Source: Flavobacterium sp. N1994
Lineage (GTDB): Bacteria; Bacteroidota; Bacteroidia; Flavobacteriales; Flavobacteriaceae
Direction: 5' to 3'
Length of the DNA stretch: 64,000 bases
NCBI RefSeq assembly: GCF_025947145.1
Contig: NZ_CP109999.1
Span: forward strand, 1,674,001 to 1,738,000
Under the pieces are notes generated by a model, which was given only the letters and a program-made list of their open reading frames with translations, was not told the DNA's origin and made no database searches. Below are positions 35,588-45,575 of this stretch, in pieces. Both the position numbers and the translations under genes were made by a program. Position 1 is the first letter of the stretch; every line of letters begins with the position of its first letter.

Positions 35588-37258
35588 ATGCAAACCTTAG
35601 CCACCAAAGATTATATTGTTTTCTTCCTCTATTTCGTAATCATCGTAGGTTACGGATTTTGGATTTACAACCGAAAAAAGAAAGCACAAACAAGTAGTAA
35701 GGATTATTTTTTAGCCGAAGGTTCCCTGACTTGGTGGGCTATTGGTGCTTCCTTAATTGCCAGTAACATCAGTGCTGAGCAGTTCATCGGAATGAGTGGT
35801 AGTGGTTTCAAAATGGGATTGGCCATCGCTACTTATGAATGGATGGCGGCAGCAACACTAGTTATAGTAGCAGTGTTCTTTATGCCAGTGTATCTAAAGA
35901 ACAAAATTTTCACCATGCCACAATACCTTAACAAACGGTACAACAGTAATGTAGCCATGATTATGGCGGTATTTTGGCTCTTGCTTTATGTGTTGGTCAA
36001 CTTGACTTCGATTTTGTACTTAGGAGCTTTGGCTATCAGCAGTATCTCTGGGCTGAACATTACATTTTGTATGGTGTTCTTGGCGCTTTTTGCTATCATG
36101 ATTTCCCTTGGCGGAATGAAAGTGATTGGATATACCGATGTAATTCAGGTGTTCTTTTTAATCTTGGGTGGATTGGTAACAACTTATTTGGCTTTGAATT
36201 TGGTGGCGACCGAATTTGGTTCTACTGGAGTAATCAATGGGTTTCATTTGATGACTACTCATGCCAATGATCACTTCCATATGATATTTGATAAATCGAA
36301 TCCCAATTATATGGATTTACCAGGACTTTCTGTATTGATTGGCGGTATGCTAATTATCAATTTAAATTATTGGGGCTGTAACCAATACATCACACAAAGA
36401 GCCTTAGGAGCCGATTTAAAGACAGCTCGTGGGGGAATATTATTCGCGGCTTTCCTAAAACTATTAATGCCTGTAATCGTCGTTTTACCTGGAATTGCTG
36501 CTTATGTATTATATCAAAACGGACACTTTCACACTGAGATGCTACAAGACGGCAGTGTAAATCCTGATAGAGCCTATCCTATTTTATTAAACTTATTACC
36601 TGTTGGCTTAAAAGGATTGTCTTTTGCGGCATTAACGGCAGCCATTGTAGCTTCCTTAGCTGGAAAAGTAAATAGTATCTCAACTATATTCACTTTAGAT
36701 ATTTACAAAACCAAATTAAATGTGGATGCTGATGAGAAGAAACTAGTCAAAATTGGAAAAGCGACCATCTTAATTGCCATGATTGTTGCCGTTATTGTTG
36801 CGCCATTTTTGGGCATTGATAAAAAAGGAGGTTTTCAATACATTCAGGAATATACTGGGTTTGTGAGTCCAGGTGTTTTTGCGATGTTTATTTTAGGATT
36901 CTTCTGGAAGAAAACCACTTCTAATGCCGCTTTATTTGCTACTATTGGCGGATTTATATTTTCCATTATTTTCAAATTCATGCCCGCCTTTGTGGACTTA
37001 GCTTTCTTAAACCCAATGGGATTTGCTGTGCCAAATGCTACTGGTGTTTATGAGATTCCATTTATTGATCGTATGGGATTTGTATTTCTGATTTGCGTAA
37101 TAGGAATGTACTTTATCAGCATGTATGAAAACCGAAAAGGAGTTCAACCTCATGGTTTAGAAGTGGATAAAACCATGTTCAAAATGTCACCAAGTTTTAC
37201 TGTTGGAATGTTAATTATTATCGCAGTGTTAGCGGCGTTATATACTGTGTTTTGGTAG
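35588..37258 (+). CDS. Sodium:solute symporter (SSS family), probable galactose transporter
   Basis: A 556-residue SGLT-like transporter with about 14 predicted helices. Family stretches: SSKDYFLAEGSLTWWAIGASLIASNISAEQFIGMSGSGF region near residues 37-76, MSLGGMKVIGYTDVIQ-like SLGGMKVIGYTDVIQVF, and AALTAAIVASLAGKVNSISTIFTLDIY. Substrate is inferred from context: last gene of the galactan operon, one base after galT. It would carry galactose or short galacto-oligosaccharides across the inner membrane with Na+. Confidence 0.93.
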   Translation: MQTLATKDYIVFFLYFVIIVGYGFWIYNRKKKAQTSSKDYFLAEGSLTWWAIGASLIASNISAEQFIGMSGSGFKMGLAIATYEWMAAATLVIVAVFFMPVYLKNKIFTMPQYLNKRYNSNVAMIMAVFWLLLYVLVNLTSILYLGALAISSISGLNITFCMVFLALFAIMISLGGMKVIGYTDVIQVFFLILGGLVTTYLALNLVATEFGSTGVINGFHLMTTHANDHFHMIFDKSNPNYMDLPGLSVLIGGMLIINLNYWGCNQYITQRALGADLKTARGGILFAAFLKLLMPVIVVLPGIAAYVLYQNGHFHTEMLQDGSVNPDRAYPILLNLLPVGLKGLSFAALTAAIVASLAGKVNSISTIFTLDIYKTKLNVDADEKKLVKIGKATILIAMIVAVIVAPFLGIDKKGGFQYIQEYTGFVSPGVFAMFILGFFWKKTTSNAALFATIGGFIFSIIFKFMPAFVDLAFLNPMGFAVPNATGVYEIPFIDRMGFVFLICVIGMYFISMYENRKGVQPHGLEVDKTMFKMSPSFTVGMLIIIAVLAALYTVFW

Positions 37259-37278
37259 ATTTTCTATAGTTAAAAACA

Positions 37279-37311
37279 AAAGCCAGAAGTAAATACTTCT
37301 GGCTTTTTATT
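37279..37311 (+). terminator. Terminator of the galactan operon
   Basis: A 12-bp or longer stem (AAAGCCAGAAGT / ACTTCTGGCTTT) with a short loop and a T-tract, 20 nt after the symporter stop. Flanking A-tracts could also serve the convergent gene. Confidence 0.9.
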
Positions 37312-37332
37312 TGACCTTAAAGAGATTGGAAA

Positions 37333-38361
37333 TTATTCTTTAATAATTTTTTTTGTTGCAATTCCTTTGTCTGACATAATTTTTATCAAATAAATACCTG
37401 TTTGTAAATCGGAGACCTTAATTTCTGAATCGGAAGTATTCAAAACCTTCTTAACTATTCTACCATTTAAATCAGATATCTCAATACTATTAATTACAGC
37501 ATCAGAAACATTTGAAATTGTAATGATATCTTTTATTGGATTTGGATATACTGAAATGCCTACATCTAAACTATTACTGTTAACGGACAAAGTGTTTGCG
37601 TTAATTAGAAAAGGTAGCTCCTGAGTTACATCAGGCGCTGTAACTGGATTTCCACTATCTATAATGGGTTTCCATAATGAATTTGATGCTACAAACTGTT
37701 TCCCATTTGCTGTAAGTATACCTCTAGACCCCGCAATAGTTACCGAAGGGAAAAATATGCTACCATCGTCAAGGGCATGAACTTGGAAAACTACCCAATA
37801 GGTACCTGATGAAATTGAAGTTGTTAAATTACCTCTAACTTTCCATATTTTTCTGGTCGTTCCCGGTACTGTGACAGTAGGAATAGAAGTGTTTAAAATT
37901 CTGTAAGCTAAAGCATCAGTACTGTTAGCCATATCATAAACATTTGTAGTCATATCTCCAGCTATTAGTGTACCTCCCGAAGAAGGATCTCCATTATATA
38001 GTTGAATTCTAAGGGCATCAATTGGAGGAACTGTTCCAGTATAATTTGTTTGATAACAATAAAAAGAAAAATCAGTTATGTTCCAAGTAGCACCAACAGG
38101 CACGACAAAATCATCTGCTAATCGAAAACTTGATGTTTCAGCTGTATTGAAAAACCCAGAAAATCCCAGAGAGCCATTGGATTCTAAAGCATTCCCAACA
38201 TCAGAAGGTAATTCGCTCCAAGAATACGAAGCGGGAGCCACTGTCCCATTTACAGTTATAGTTCCTGTAGAAATACTACCATTAGTATAGAGCTGAGCGT
38301 TACCTATTTGTGTTAAACCTAATAATAAAAATTTAATATATAAAAGAGTAGTTTTTTTCAT
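37333..38361 (-). CDS. T9SS-exported protein of unknown function
   Basis: A 342-residue protein with signal peptide (about 1-22) and C-terminal type A T9SS sorting domain (VYPNPIKDIITISN ... IEISDLNGRIVKKVLN ... LQTGIYLIKIMSDKGIATKKIIKE, about 270-342). The middle (DDFVVPVGATWNITDFSFYCYQTNYTGT, LRIQLYNGDPSSGGTLIAGD) looks like a beta-sandwich seen in secreted proteins, with no catalytic motif I recognise. A CAAACTTA at 38386-38393 (TAAGTTTG on the coding strand) is a possible -7 element. Function unknown. Confidence 0.85.
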   Translation of the reverse strand: MKKTTLLYIKFLLLGLTQIGNAQLYTNGSISTGTITVNGTVAPASYSWSELPSDVGNALESNGSLGFSGFFNTAETSSFRLADDFVVPVGATWNITDFSFYCYQTNYTGTVPPIDALRIQLYNGDPSSGGTLIAGDMTTNVYDMANSTDALAYRILNTSIPTVTVPGTTRKIWKVRGNLTTSISSGTYWVVFQVHALDDGSIFFPSVTIAGSRGILTANGKQFVASNSLWKPIIDSGNPVTAPDVTQELPFLINANTLSVNSNSLDVGISVYPNPIKDIITISNVSDAVINSIEISDLNGRIVKKVLNTSDSEIKVSDLQTGIYLIKIMSDKGIATKKIIKE

Positions 38362-38868
38362 AATCCATTTGTTAAATTATAAAAACAAACTTATGTACAT
38401 CTAAAAGGCGAGTTTAAAATAATAGACAAATAGCCATTTTCTGTAGACGAATGGCTTTATTTAACAGTTAAAAAATTTTATCGTCAGTAATTGTATTATT
38501 AGCCAGTTCTTTTACTATTAAGCTATCGTTATTAGATTAGTAAACATATTGATAATTAGGTATGGTTAGTTCAATCTCAACAAAAAAAATAGCTTTTGCA
38601 ACATTTAGTATATAAAATATATTTCAATATCGTTTTAGGCTATTACTTGGATATAAAAAATGATGAGTAAAGTATTTGTACCTTTTAACTTGTACATTTA
38701 CTTTACTCATCTATTTATTGTGAACTCAGTAGACTTATTTTCAAATCTAACAATAAAATTTCTTGAAAAATTTATGAATTATTAATTAATAAATCATGCC
38801 TCATTGTATTGAAGAATAAAATAAAACCATGCATTCATCAGATTTTTATTTAATAAATTAAACCTAAC
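38362..38868. other. Intergenic region between two T9SS-protein genes
   Basis: 507 bp, very AT-rich. Apart from the -7-like element at 38386-38393 I see no ORF, hairpin terminator or repeat that stands out. Confidence 0.5.
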
Positions 38869-41800
38869 TTATCTCTTAACCACCCTAACGATTTCCACAC
38901 TATCCTCTTGTGATACAACCACGTTGTAAACACCTGAAGGATATCTGTCTCCGATGGTGGTGTTCTCCATATCAGATACATTAACCTCACGTTGTTCTAT
39001 TAACCTTCCAACCATATCGTACACTTTTACGCCTACAACTGATTTACTTGAAGTAGTAACATCTAACATAAAGTTATTGGCAAATGGGTTTGGATACGCT
39101 GTAGCTTTAAATGGTAATTTAACTGTTCTTGGTGGAGCTGCTGTGAACATATCACAAGCGGTTGAATAATCTCCAAACACACCATTTAATTTAATAGCTA
39201 CCGATACGTTATAGTTTTTACCTAACTGTGCAATCGAGAATTGATTCAATCTAAAGTTAGAATAAGTAACAATGATTTCTTGTGAATTAACTACATCCTC
39301 TCCACTAATTTCATCTAACTTCACTTTATAATTAGGGAAACCTGGGTAAGGTGTAATATTCAACTGTTGTGTTAACGATGTTGCAGTTGACAATCCACAT
39401 TGTGATGGTACTAACGATGTAGTTGGGAAGAATGGGGTTTGAACGATACATTCTGAACCAAATCCTGACCATACTGTTACACTATTATTCAAAATACTAT
39501 ACTCTACCGCGATAGAATACTGTGTATTGTAAGCAAACGTAATGCCTTGGAATGCTACTAAAGATGAGAATCTGCTAGCATTTGGTAAGGAATAGTAATA
39601 CGTTGGCGTTGGCCCATTATCAGTAGTCATTCTTATACGGAAACGGTATCCTGTAGCATAAGCTGCTGGACTAGCTGTAATACCTGCATTCAATGTCGCT
39701 ACTTGTGAACCGCAAGTTGGTGCAGCTAAACCAATCAATGGAATTGATGGAGTTAATACAGTACACTCTGCCCCATAACCTGATTGAACTGGTATACTTG
39801 TTAAAGGATCCGTGTAAGTATATTGTACTGCCACTTTATAGCTTGAATTATACTGCAATGGGAAACCTGCAAATGAATTAGCTCCCACAAAACGAGTTGC
39901 TGAAGGAGAGAAACCATACGTTGGTGTTGGTCCATTATCACTTGCCAATCGAATACGGAAAGTATACCCTGTAGCATTCAATCCTCCATTAGCCGAAATC
40001 GTAGAAGACAAACTAACCAAAGTAGCACCACAACTTGATGAACTCAATGTAATCAATTGAACCGTAGGTCCAGTTACTGTTATAGTATTTCCGTAGAAAG
40101 GAACAACTTCATCATTAATCACTGCGGATACTTTAATAGTATAGGTAGCACCATATACATGAAGTGCTGAAGGAATAGTTACATATCGTGAGGTTTGAAT
40201 AATATCGGCTGAAGTAACATTAGTAGTTACATTAGTGATAGAGAAACGATATTTAATATTTGAAGTTCCTGGATAAGAATACCCTACCGCTGGAATGGCT
40301 GTTGATAAGGATACCAAAGTAGTATTGTTGTACGATGGTGTCATATTTACAACTACTGGTGCACATCCTTCAGACATTGCTCCACTACAATTATCATCAA
40401 TATTGTTATAACAAATCTCTGTTACTCCTGGATTAATAGTGGCCACAGCATCATTACAATCTCCACCTAAAAGACTATAAGCTGGAGCAAGATTAGAACA
40501 AGTTACTTGACTAACCGCTGAATTACCATAACCATCACCATCTAAATCTTGATACCAAGTAAGAGCACTAACAACAGATACTATTACTGTAGCAGTATTA
40601 TTAACTGAACATGGTGAAGTAGCCGCTTGAGTATAAGTATAAGTTCCTGCACCTGCTGGAGCTGGTGACCATGTTCCTCCCGCTGCTGGTGAACCTGTTA
40701 AGGCGCCAAACAACATTCCTGTAGTTAAAGTAGTAGTAGAACAAATAGATAATGTTCCGTTACTTCCTGCACTTGCTGGTAAGGCTTGTTCAGTAACTGT
40801 TACTGTAGCTGTATTATTAACAGCACAAGGTGAAATAGCAGTTTGTGTATAAGTATAAACCAATCCTATATTAGACCAAGTTCCTCCTGCTGCTGGCGAA
40901 CCTCCTAAAGCAGCAAATAATTGTGCATTACTTGGTGTTGTACCTGCACAAACAGTTAAAGTTCCATTTGTCCCTGCACTTGCTGGTGCTGGTTGAACCG
41001 TAACAACTACCGTAGCTGTATTATTAACAGTACATGGCGAAGTGGCCGCTTGAGTATAAGTATAAGTTCCTGCACCTGCTAAAGCTGGTGACCAAGTTCC
41101 TCCTATTGCTGGTGAACCAGTTAAGGCACTAAACAACAGTCCTGTGGTCAAAGGAGTAGTAGAACAGATTGTTAATGTACCATTACTTCCTGCACTTGCT
41201 GGTAAGGCTTGCTCAGTAACAGTTACTGTAGCTGTGTTATTAACAGTACATGGTGAAGTGGCAGCTTGAGTATAAGTATAAACCAATCCAACGTTTGACC
41301 AAGTACCTCCTGCTGCTGGAGAACCTCCTAAAGCAGCAAACAATTGTGCATTACTAGGAGTAGTTCCTGCGCAAACCGTTAAAGTTCCATTAGTTCCTGC
41401 GCTTGCTGCTGTTGGTTGAACCGTAACCACAACTGTAGCAGTATTATTAACTGAACATGGTGAAGTTGCTGCCTGAGTATAAGTATACGTTCCTGCACCT
41501 ATTGGAGCTGGTGACCAAGTTCCTCCTGCTGCTGGTGAACCACCTAAGGCTCCAAACAACAATCCTGTTGTTAAAGTCGTAGTAGAACAAATTGTTAATG
41601 TACCATTGCTTCCTGCACTCGATGGTGCTGGCTGAACGGTAACACTTACCATTCCTGTGACAGTATTATAATTGGTTGTATCAGTAGGGGTAAAAGTATA
41701 GCCTTGATTAGCAGTACCAGTACTTGGTGTAGTACTCGGTGTAGTAAAAGCAAATGTACCCCCCACACTAGCAATACCTCCACTTAAAGTAGAAGAGGCA

Positions 41801-44800
41801 AGAGAATTACCTAAACAGATACTGCTTGCTATAGGAGCAGTAGTAATGCTTGGAGTAGCTTTTGTTACCGTTACACTTACCGTACCTGTAACTGTAGTAT
41901 AATTAATGGTATCTGTAGGGGTAAAAGTATAGCCTTGATTAGCAGTACCTGCATTTGGTGTAGTACTTGGCGTAGTAAACGCAAAAGTACCTGCTACACT
42001 TGCTACACCTCCACTTAAAGTAGAAAAAGCCAATGTTTGACCATAAGTTATATTACTTGCTGTAGGTACCGTAGTTATCGTTGGGATATTTCTAGCCCAC
42101 TGTGCATATAATGTTATATTGGCGGCAAAGGAATAACTAGCTCCGTCTGCATAAGCTGTTCCTGATCCATTAGCTACAGTATTCCATCCTGTAAAATGAT
42201 AACCAGTTTTGGTAAAGGTATTGGTTGTTAATGCCGTAGAAGCAGAAGCTACCTGACTGGTCATTGTGCCAGAACCAGTATTATTATCGAAAGTAACGGT
42301 ATATATAGTACCATATTTAGCTATAAACCCATAGCTCTTGCCTACTTCTCCTGTACTTAAGTTAGTAGTGCCACTACCTGGGTCAAAATCTACTGTGTCC
42401 AAAAATTGACCCGTAACCAAAGCATTGCCATCACTATCTAACTCCAGTGAATTTCCTATATCGTTACCAGTTCCTCCCAAACTAATGGCCCATACATAAT
42501 TACCCGAAGTGTTGTACTTAGCAACAAATACATCATTACTTCCCGCACTTGTTAGGTTGGCAGTACTTGCACTTGGGTCAAAATCAGCTGTACCAGCAAA
42601 ATAACCAGTTACAAACACATTGTTATTACTATCTACTTTCAATGAATTTCCAACATCTGGACCAGTAGATCCCATATTTTTTGCCCATACATAAATGCCC
42701 GAAGAATTATATTTAGCAATAAAAATATCACTACTTCCACCAGCACTTGTAAGGTTTGCAGTGCTTGCACTTGGGTCAAAATCGGCTGTGCCAGTAAAAT
42801 AACCCGTTACAAACACATTGCCATTACTATCTAATGCCAAGGAATATGCAATATCATAACTAGTACCGCCCATATTCTTTGCCCATACATAATTGCCCGA
42901 AGCATCATATTTCGCAATAAAAATATCATTACTTCCCGCACTAGTTAGGTTAGCTGTGCTTGCACTTGGGTCAAAATCAGCTGTGCCACTAAAACTACCC
43001 GTTACAAGCACATTGCCATTACTATCTACTGCCATGGAATATCCATAATCAGAACCAGTACTGCCCATATTTTTTGCCCATACATAATTACCCGAAGCAT
43101 CATATTTAGCAACAAATATATCATAACCTCCCGTACTTGTTAGGTTGGCAGTACTTGCACTGGGGTCAAAATCGGCTGTGCTACTAAAATTACCCGTTAC
43201 AAGCACATTGCCATTACTATCTACTGCCACGGAATATCCATAACCATAACCAGTACCGCCTATATTTTTTGCCCATACATAATTGCCCGAAGCATCATAT
43301 TTCGCAATAAATATATCACTAGCTCCCACACTTGTTAGGTTGGCAGTGCTTGCACTGGGGTCAAAATCGGCTGTGCCTGCAAAATAACCAGTTACAAGCA
43401 CATTGCCGCTACTATCTACTGCCATGGAACTTCCATAATCATAATTAGTACCGCCCATATTTTTTGCCCATACATAATTGCCTGAAGCATCATATTTTGC
43501 AATAAATATATCAGTACCTCCCGCACTTGTTAGGTTGGCAGTGCTTGCACTTGGGTCAAAATCTGCTGTGCCATAAAAAACGCCTGTTACATACAAGTTA
43601 CCTGAGCTATCTTTTACAATATATTTTGAAATTAAACTATTTGAAGAATTGTAATTACCCAAAATACCCGCATCATTATAAATACCATTTGTGGTATAAC
43701 TCGCTATGAAACCATTTTGTACGGGCGCATTCAAGTTTGCAGTGCTCGTACTTGGGTCAAAATCTACCGTGCTATTAAAAAATCCTGCTACAACCACACT
43801 GTTAGTATTCACTGATAATGATAAACCCTGCTCATCACCTGTACTTCCAAAGCTAGTTGCCCCTACATAATTACCCGAAGTATCATATTTAGCAACAAAT
43901 ATATCTTTACCTCCAGCACCTGTTAGGGTGGCAGTGTTTGCACTAGGGTCAAAATCAATTGGCGTAGTTCCATTTATATAACCTGTTACAAACGCATTAC
44001 CACTACTATCTACAGCTATGGAATTTCCGTAATCATCAGCTGTGCCACCAATACGATTAGACCATACATAATTTCCTGAGGAGTTATATTTTGCTATGAA
44101 TATATCACCAACACCCGCACTTGTTAGGTTGGCTGTACTTGCACTTGGGTCAAAATCGGCTGTGCCATTAAATACTCCCGTTACCAGCACATTACCATTA
44201 CCATCCAACGCTAAAGAAATACCAACATCAGTATCAGTACCGCCAAGACGATCAGCCCATAGATAATTGCCCGAAGAATTATATTTAGCTACAAATATAT
44301 CAATACCTCCAGCCATTGTTAGGTTGGCAGTGCTAGCACTAGGGTCAAAATCTACAGTGCCTTGAAAATAACCTGTTATCACTATATTTCCACTGCCATC
44401 CACTGCTAGTGATCTTGCTTCATCAGAACTACTTGATCCTATACTTTTTGCCCAAACATAAGTTCCAACAGTACTGTATTTAGCAAGAAATATATCGTCA
44501 GATCCTGACGCACTTGATAGGTTTACAGTGCTTGCACTTGGATCAAAATCTACTGTACCGGTGTAATACCCTGTTATGCTTATATAACCATTATCCACCG
44601 ACAGGGAAAAACCTTTATCATCACCAGAACCACCTATTTTATTGGCCATTACATAATTACCAGAAGCGTCGTACTTAGCAAGGAATATATCATTACCTCC
44701 ACTAGCTACAAGGTTGGCAGTACCCGAACTAGGGTCAAAATCTGCAGTGCCGTTAAAATAACCGGTTATATACACATTACCACTACTATCGAGCGCTATG

Positions 44801-45141
44801 GAATTCCCCACTTCGATACTTGTGCCACCCATTCTAATTGCCCATACATATTTACCCGTTGCATCATATTTAGCAATGAATATATCTGAATTCCCAGCAC
44901 TTACAAGGTCGGCAGTGCTTGTACTTGGGTCAAAATCGGCAGTGGCAACAAAAGAACCTGTTACATATCGGTTGCCCGATCCATCCAATTTGATGGCATT
45001 CACAACAAGAGTACTACCTGTTGGAAATTTGGATCCAATTCCTTTTGCAAAAAGCAAGGAAGGATTTTGTGCTCTAACAAAGCTACAAGACAGCAGCAGC
45101 AATAATGTTAAAATACTGATTTGTGTTTTTAATTTTTTCAT
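38869..45141 (-). CDS. Giant T9SS-exported SBBP-repeat multidomain protein
   Basis: A 2090-residue secreted protein. Order: signal peptide (1-24); 14 SBBP beta-propeller repeats of about 65 residues (about 28-946), each with DFDPSxSTANLTSAG and DIFIAKYDASGNYVWAK-type cores; one InlB B-repeat (about 947-1015, FTGWNTVANGSGTAYADG); two MBG-like repeats (1017-1167); five repeats built on NGTLTVCAGTT and SPAAGGTW (1167-1517); a MopE-type metal-binding motif (DLDGDGYGNSA ... GGDCNDAVATINPGVTEIC, about 1527-1590); Fn3-like domains (1590-2007); and a T9SS sorting domain (AYPNPFANNFMLDV ... YPSGVYNVVVSQEDSVEIVRVVKR). Repeats 1-7 and 8-14 appear to be separate groups. Probably a surface adhesin or scaffold; no enzyme motif is seen. 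Confidence 0.92.
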   Translation of the reverse strand: MKKLKTQISILTLLLLLSCSFVRAQNPSLLFAKGIGSKFPTGSTLVVNAIKLDGSGNRYVTGSFVATADFDPSTSTADLVSAGNSDIFIAKYDATGKYVWAIRMGGTSIEVGNSIALDSSGNVYITGYFNGTADFDPSSGTANLVASGGNDIFLAKYDASGNYVMANKIGGSGDDKGFSLSVDNGYISITGYYTGTVDFDPSASTVNLSSASGSDDIFLAKYSTVGTYVWAKSIGSSSSDEARSLAVDGSGNIVITGYFQGTVDFDPSASTANLTMAGGIDIFVAKYNSSGNYLWADRLGGTDTDVGISLALDGNGNVLVTGVFNGTADFDPSASTANLTSAGVGDIFIAKYNSSGNYVWSNRIGGTADDYGNSIAVDSSGNAFVTGYINGTTPIDFDPSANTATLTGAGGKDIFVAKYDTSGNYVGATSFGSTGDEQGLSLSVNTNSVVVAGFFNSTVDFDPSTSTANLNAPVQNGFIASYTTNGIYNDAGILGNYNSSNSLISKYIVKDSSGNLYVTGVFYGTADFDPSASTANLTSAGGTDIFIAKYDASGNYVWAKNMGGTNYDYGSSMAVDSSGNVLVTGYFAGTADFDPSASTANLTSVGASDIFIAKYDASGNYVWAKNIGGTGYGYGYSVAVDSNGNVLVTGNFSSTADFDPSASTANLTSTGGYDIFVAKYDASGNYVWAKNMGSTGSDYGYSMAVDSNGNVLVTGSFSGTADFDPSASTANLTSAGSNDIFIAKYDASGNYVWAKNMGGTSYDIAYSLALDSNGNVFVTGYFTGTADFDPSASTANLTSAGGSSDIFIAKYNSSGIYVWAKNMGSTGPDVGNSLKVDSNNNVFVTGYFAGTADFDPSASTANLTSAGSNDVFVAKYNTSGNYVWAISLGGTGNDIGNSLELDSDGNALVTGQFLDTVDFDPGSGTTNLSTGEVGKSYGFIAKYGTIYTVTFDNNTGSGTMTSQVASASTALTTNTFTKTGYHFTGWNTVANGSGTAYADGASYSFAANITLYAQWARNIPTITTVPTASNITYGQTLAFSTLSGGVASVAGTFAFTTPSTTPNAGTANQGYTFTPTDTINYTTVTGTVSVTVTKATPSITTAPIASSICLGNSLASSTLSGGIASVGGTFAFTTPSTTPSTGTANQGYTFTPTDTTNYNTVTGMVSVTVQPAPSSAGSNGTLTICSTTTLTTGLLFGALGGSPAAGGTWSPAPIGAGTYTYTQAATSPCSVNNTATVVVTVQPTAASAGTNGTLTVCAGTTPSNAQLFAALGGSPAAGGTWSNVGLVYTYTQAATSPCTVNNTATVTVTEQALPASAGSNGTLTICSTTPLTTGLLFSALTGSPAIGGTWSPALAGAGTYTYTQAATSPCTVNNTATVVVTVQPAPASAGTNGTLTVCAGTTPSNAQLFAALGGSPAAGGTWSNIGLVYTYTQTAISPCAVNNTATVTVTEQALPASAGSNGTLSICSTTTLTTGMLFGALTGSPAAGGTWSPAPAGAGTYTYTQAATSPCSVNNTATVIVSVVSALTWYQDLDGDGYGNSAVSQVTCSNLAPAYSLLGGDCNDAVATINPGVTEICYNNIDDNCSGAMSEGCAPVVVNMTPSYNNTTLVSLSTAIPAVGYSYPGTSNIKYRFSITNVTTNVTSADIIQTSRYVTIPSALHVYGATYTIKVSAVINDEVVPFYGNTITVTGPTVQLITLSSSSCGATLVSLSSTISANGGLNATGYTFRIRLASDNGPTPTYGFSPSATRFVGANSFAGFPLQYNSSYKVAVQYTYTDPLTSIPVQSGYGAECTVLTPSIPLIGLAAPTCGSQVATLNAGITASPAAYATGYRFRIRMTTDNGPTPTYYYSLPNASRFSSLVAFQGITFAYNTQYSIAVEYSILNNSVTVWSGFGSECIVQTPFFPTTSLVPSQCGLSTATSLTQQLNITPYPGFPNYKVKLDEISGEDVVNSQEIIVTYSNFRLNQFSIAQLGKNYNVSVAIKLNGVFGDYSTACDMFTAAPPRTVKLPFKATAYPNPFANNFMLDVTTSSKSVVGVKVYDMVGRLIEQREVNVSDMENTTIGDRYPSGVYNVVVSQEDSVEIVRVVKR

Positions 45142-45575
45142 TTTTAATTTTTTTGATATTTGAGGTTACAAAACAATAGTAAAAATTAACTATATCCAAT
45201 ATCGCCTTTTGGTTTTCCTTGTTTTAAAATTTGATTTCCGTTTATTGGTAGAACTTTATCTTCTTACTAGTTTCTCGGTATGGTAGAAGTTGAGGAGCAA
45301 ATATAAAAGTCCATAAAATGAGATTCATTTTAGCGAACTCAATTAGTAAAACAAAAACAAATCGTATTTTATAAAAAAAGAAGTTCTATAATATAGCTAA
45401 AAAAGAAGTTTTAAGCGCTTATAATATGCTTTTTTCCAATTATTCGGAGGTATTATCCTTTTTATGAGATATTTGGTTTCATTTTTTTTATGATTATTAC
45501 AGTACTTTTGAAACTTCATTTTAAACAAATATTGAGGTTGAAATAGCGCTCTTCATTTAAAACAAAATTAGCTTT
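45142..45575. other. Intergenic region between giant T9SS gene and AraC-type regulator
   Basis: 434 bp of AT-rich sequence carrying divergent promoters. The 12-mer AAAAAAGAAGTT occurs twice about 24 bp apart around 45375-45410. TAGCTTTA directly at the regulator start codon resembles a -7 element but lies too close. No gene seen. Confidence 0.45.

Noticed and set aside
44798..45163. Plus-strand ORF opposite the giant T9SS gene
   Set aside because: A shadow frame of the repeat-rich coding strand; no family resemblance or promoter.
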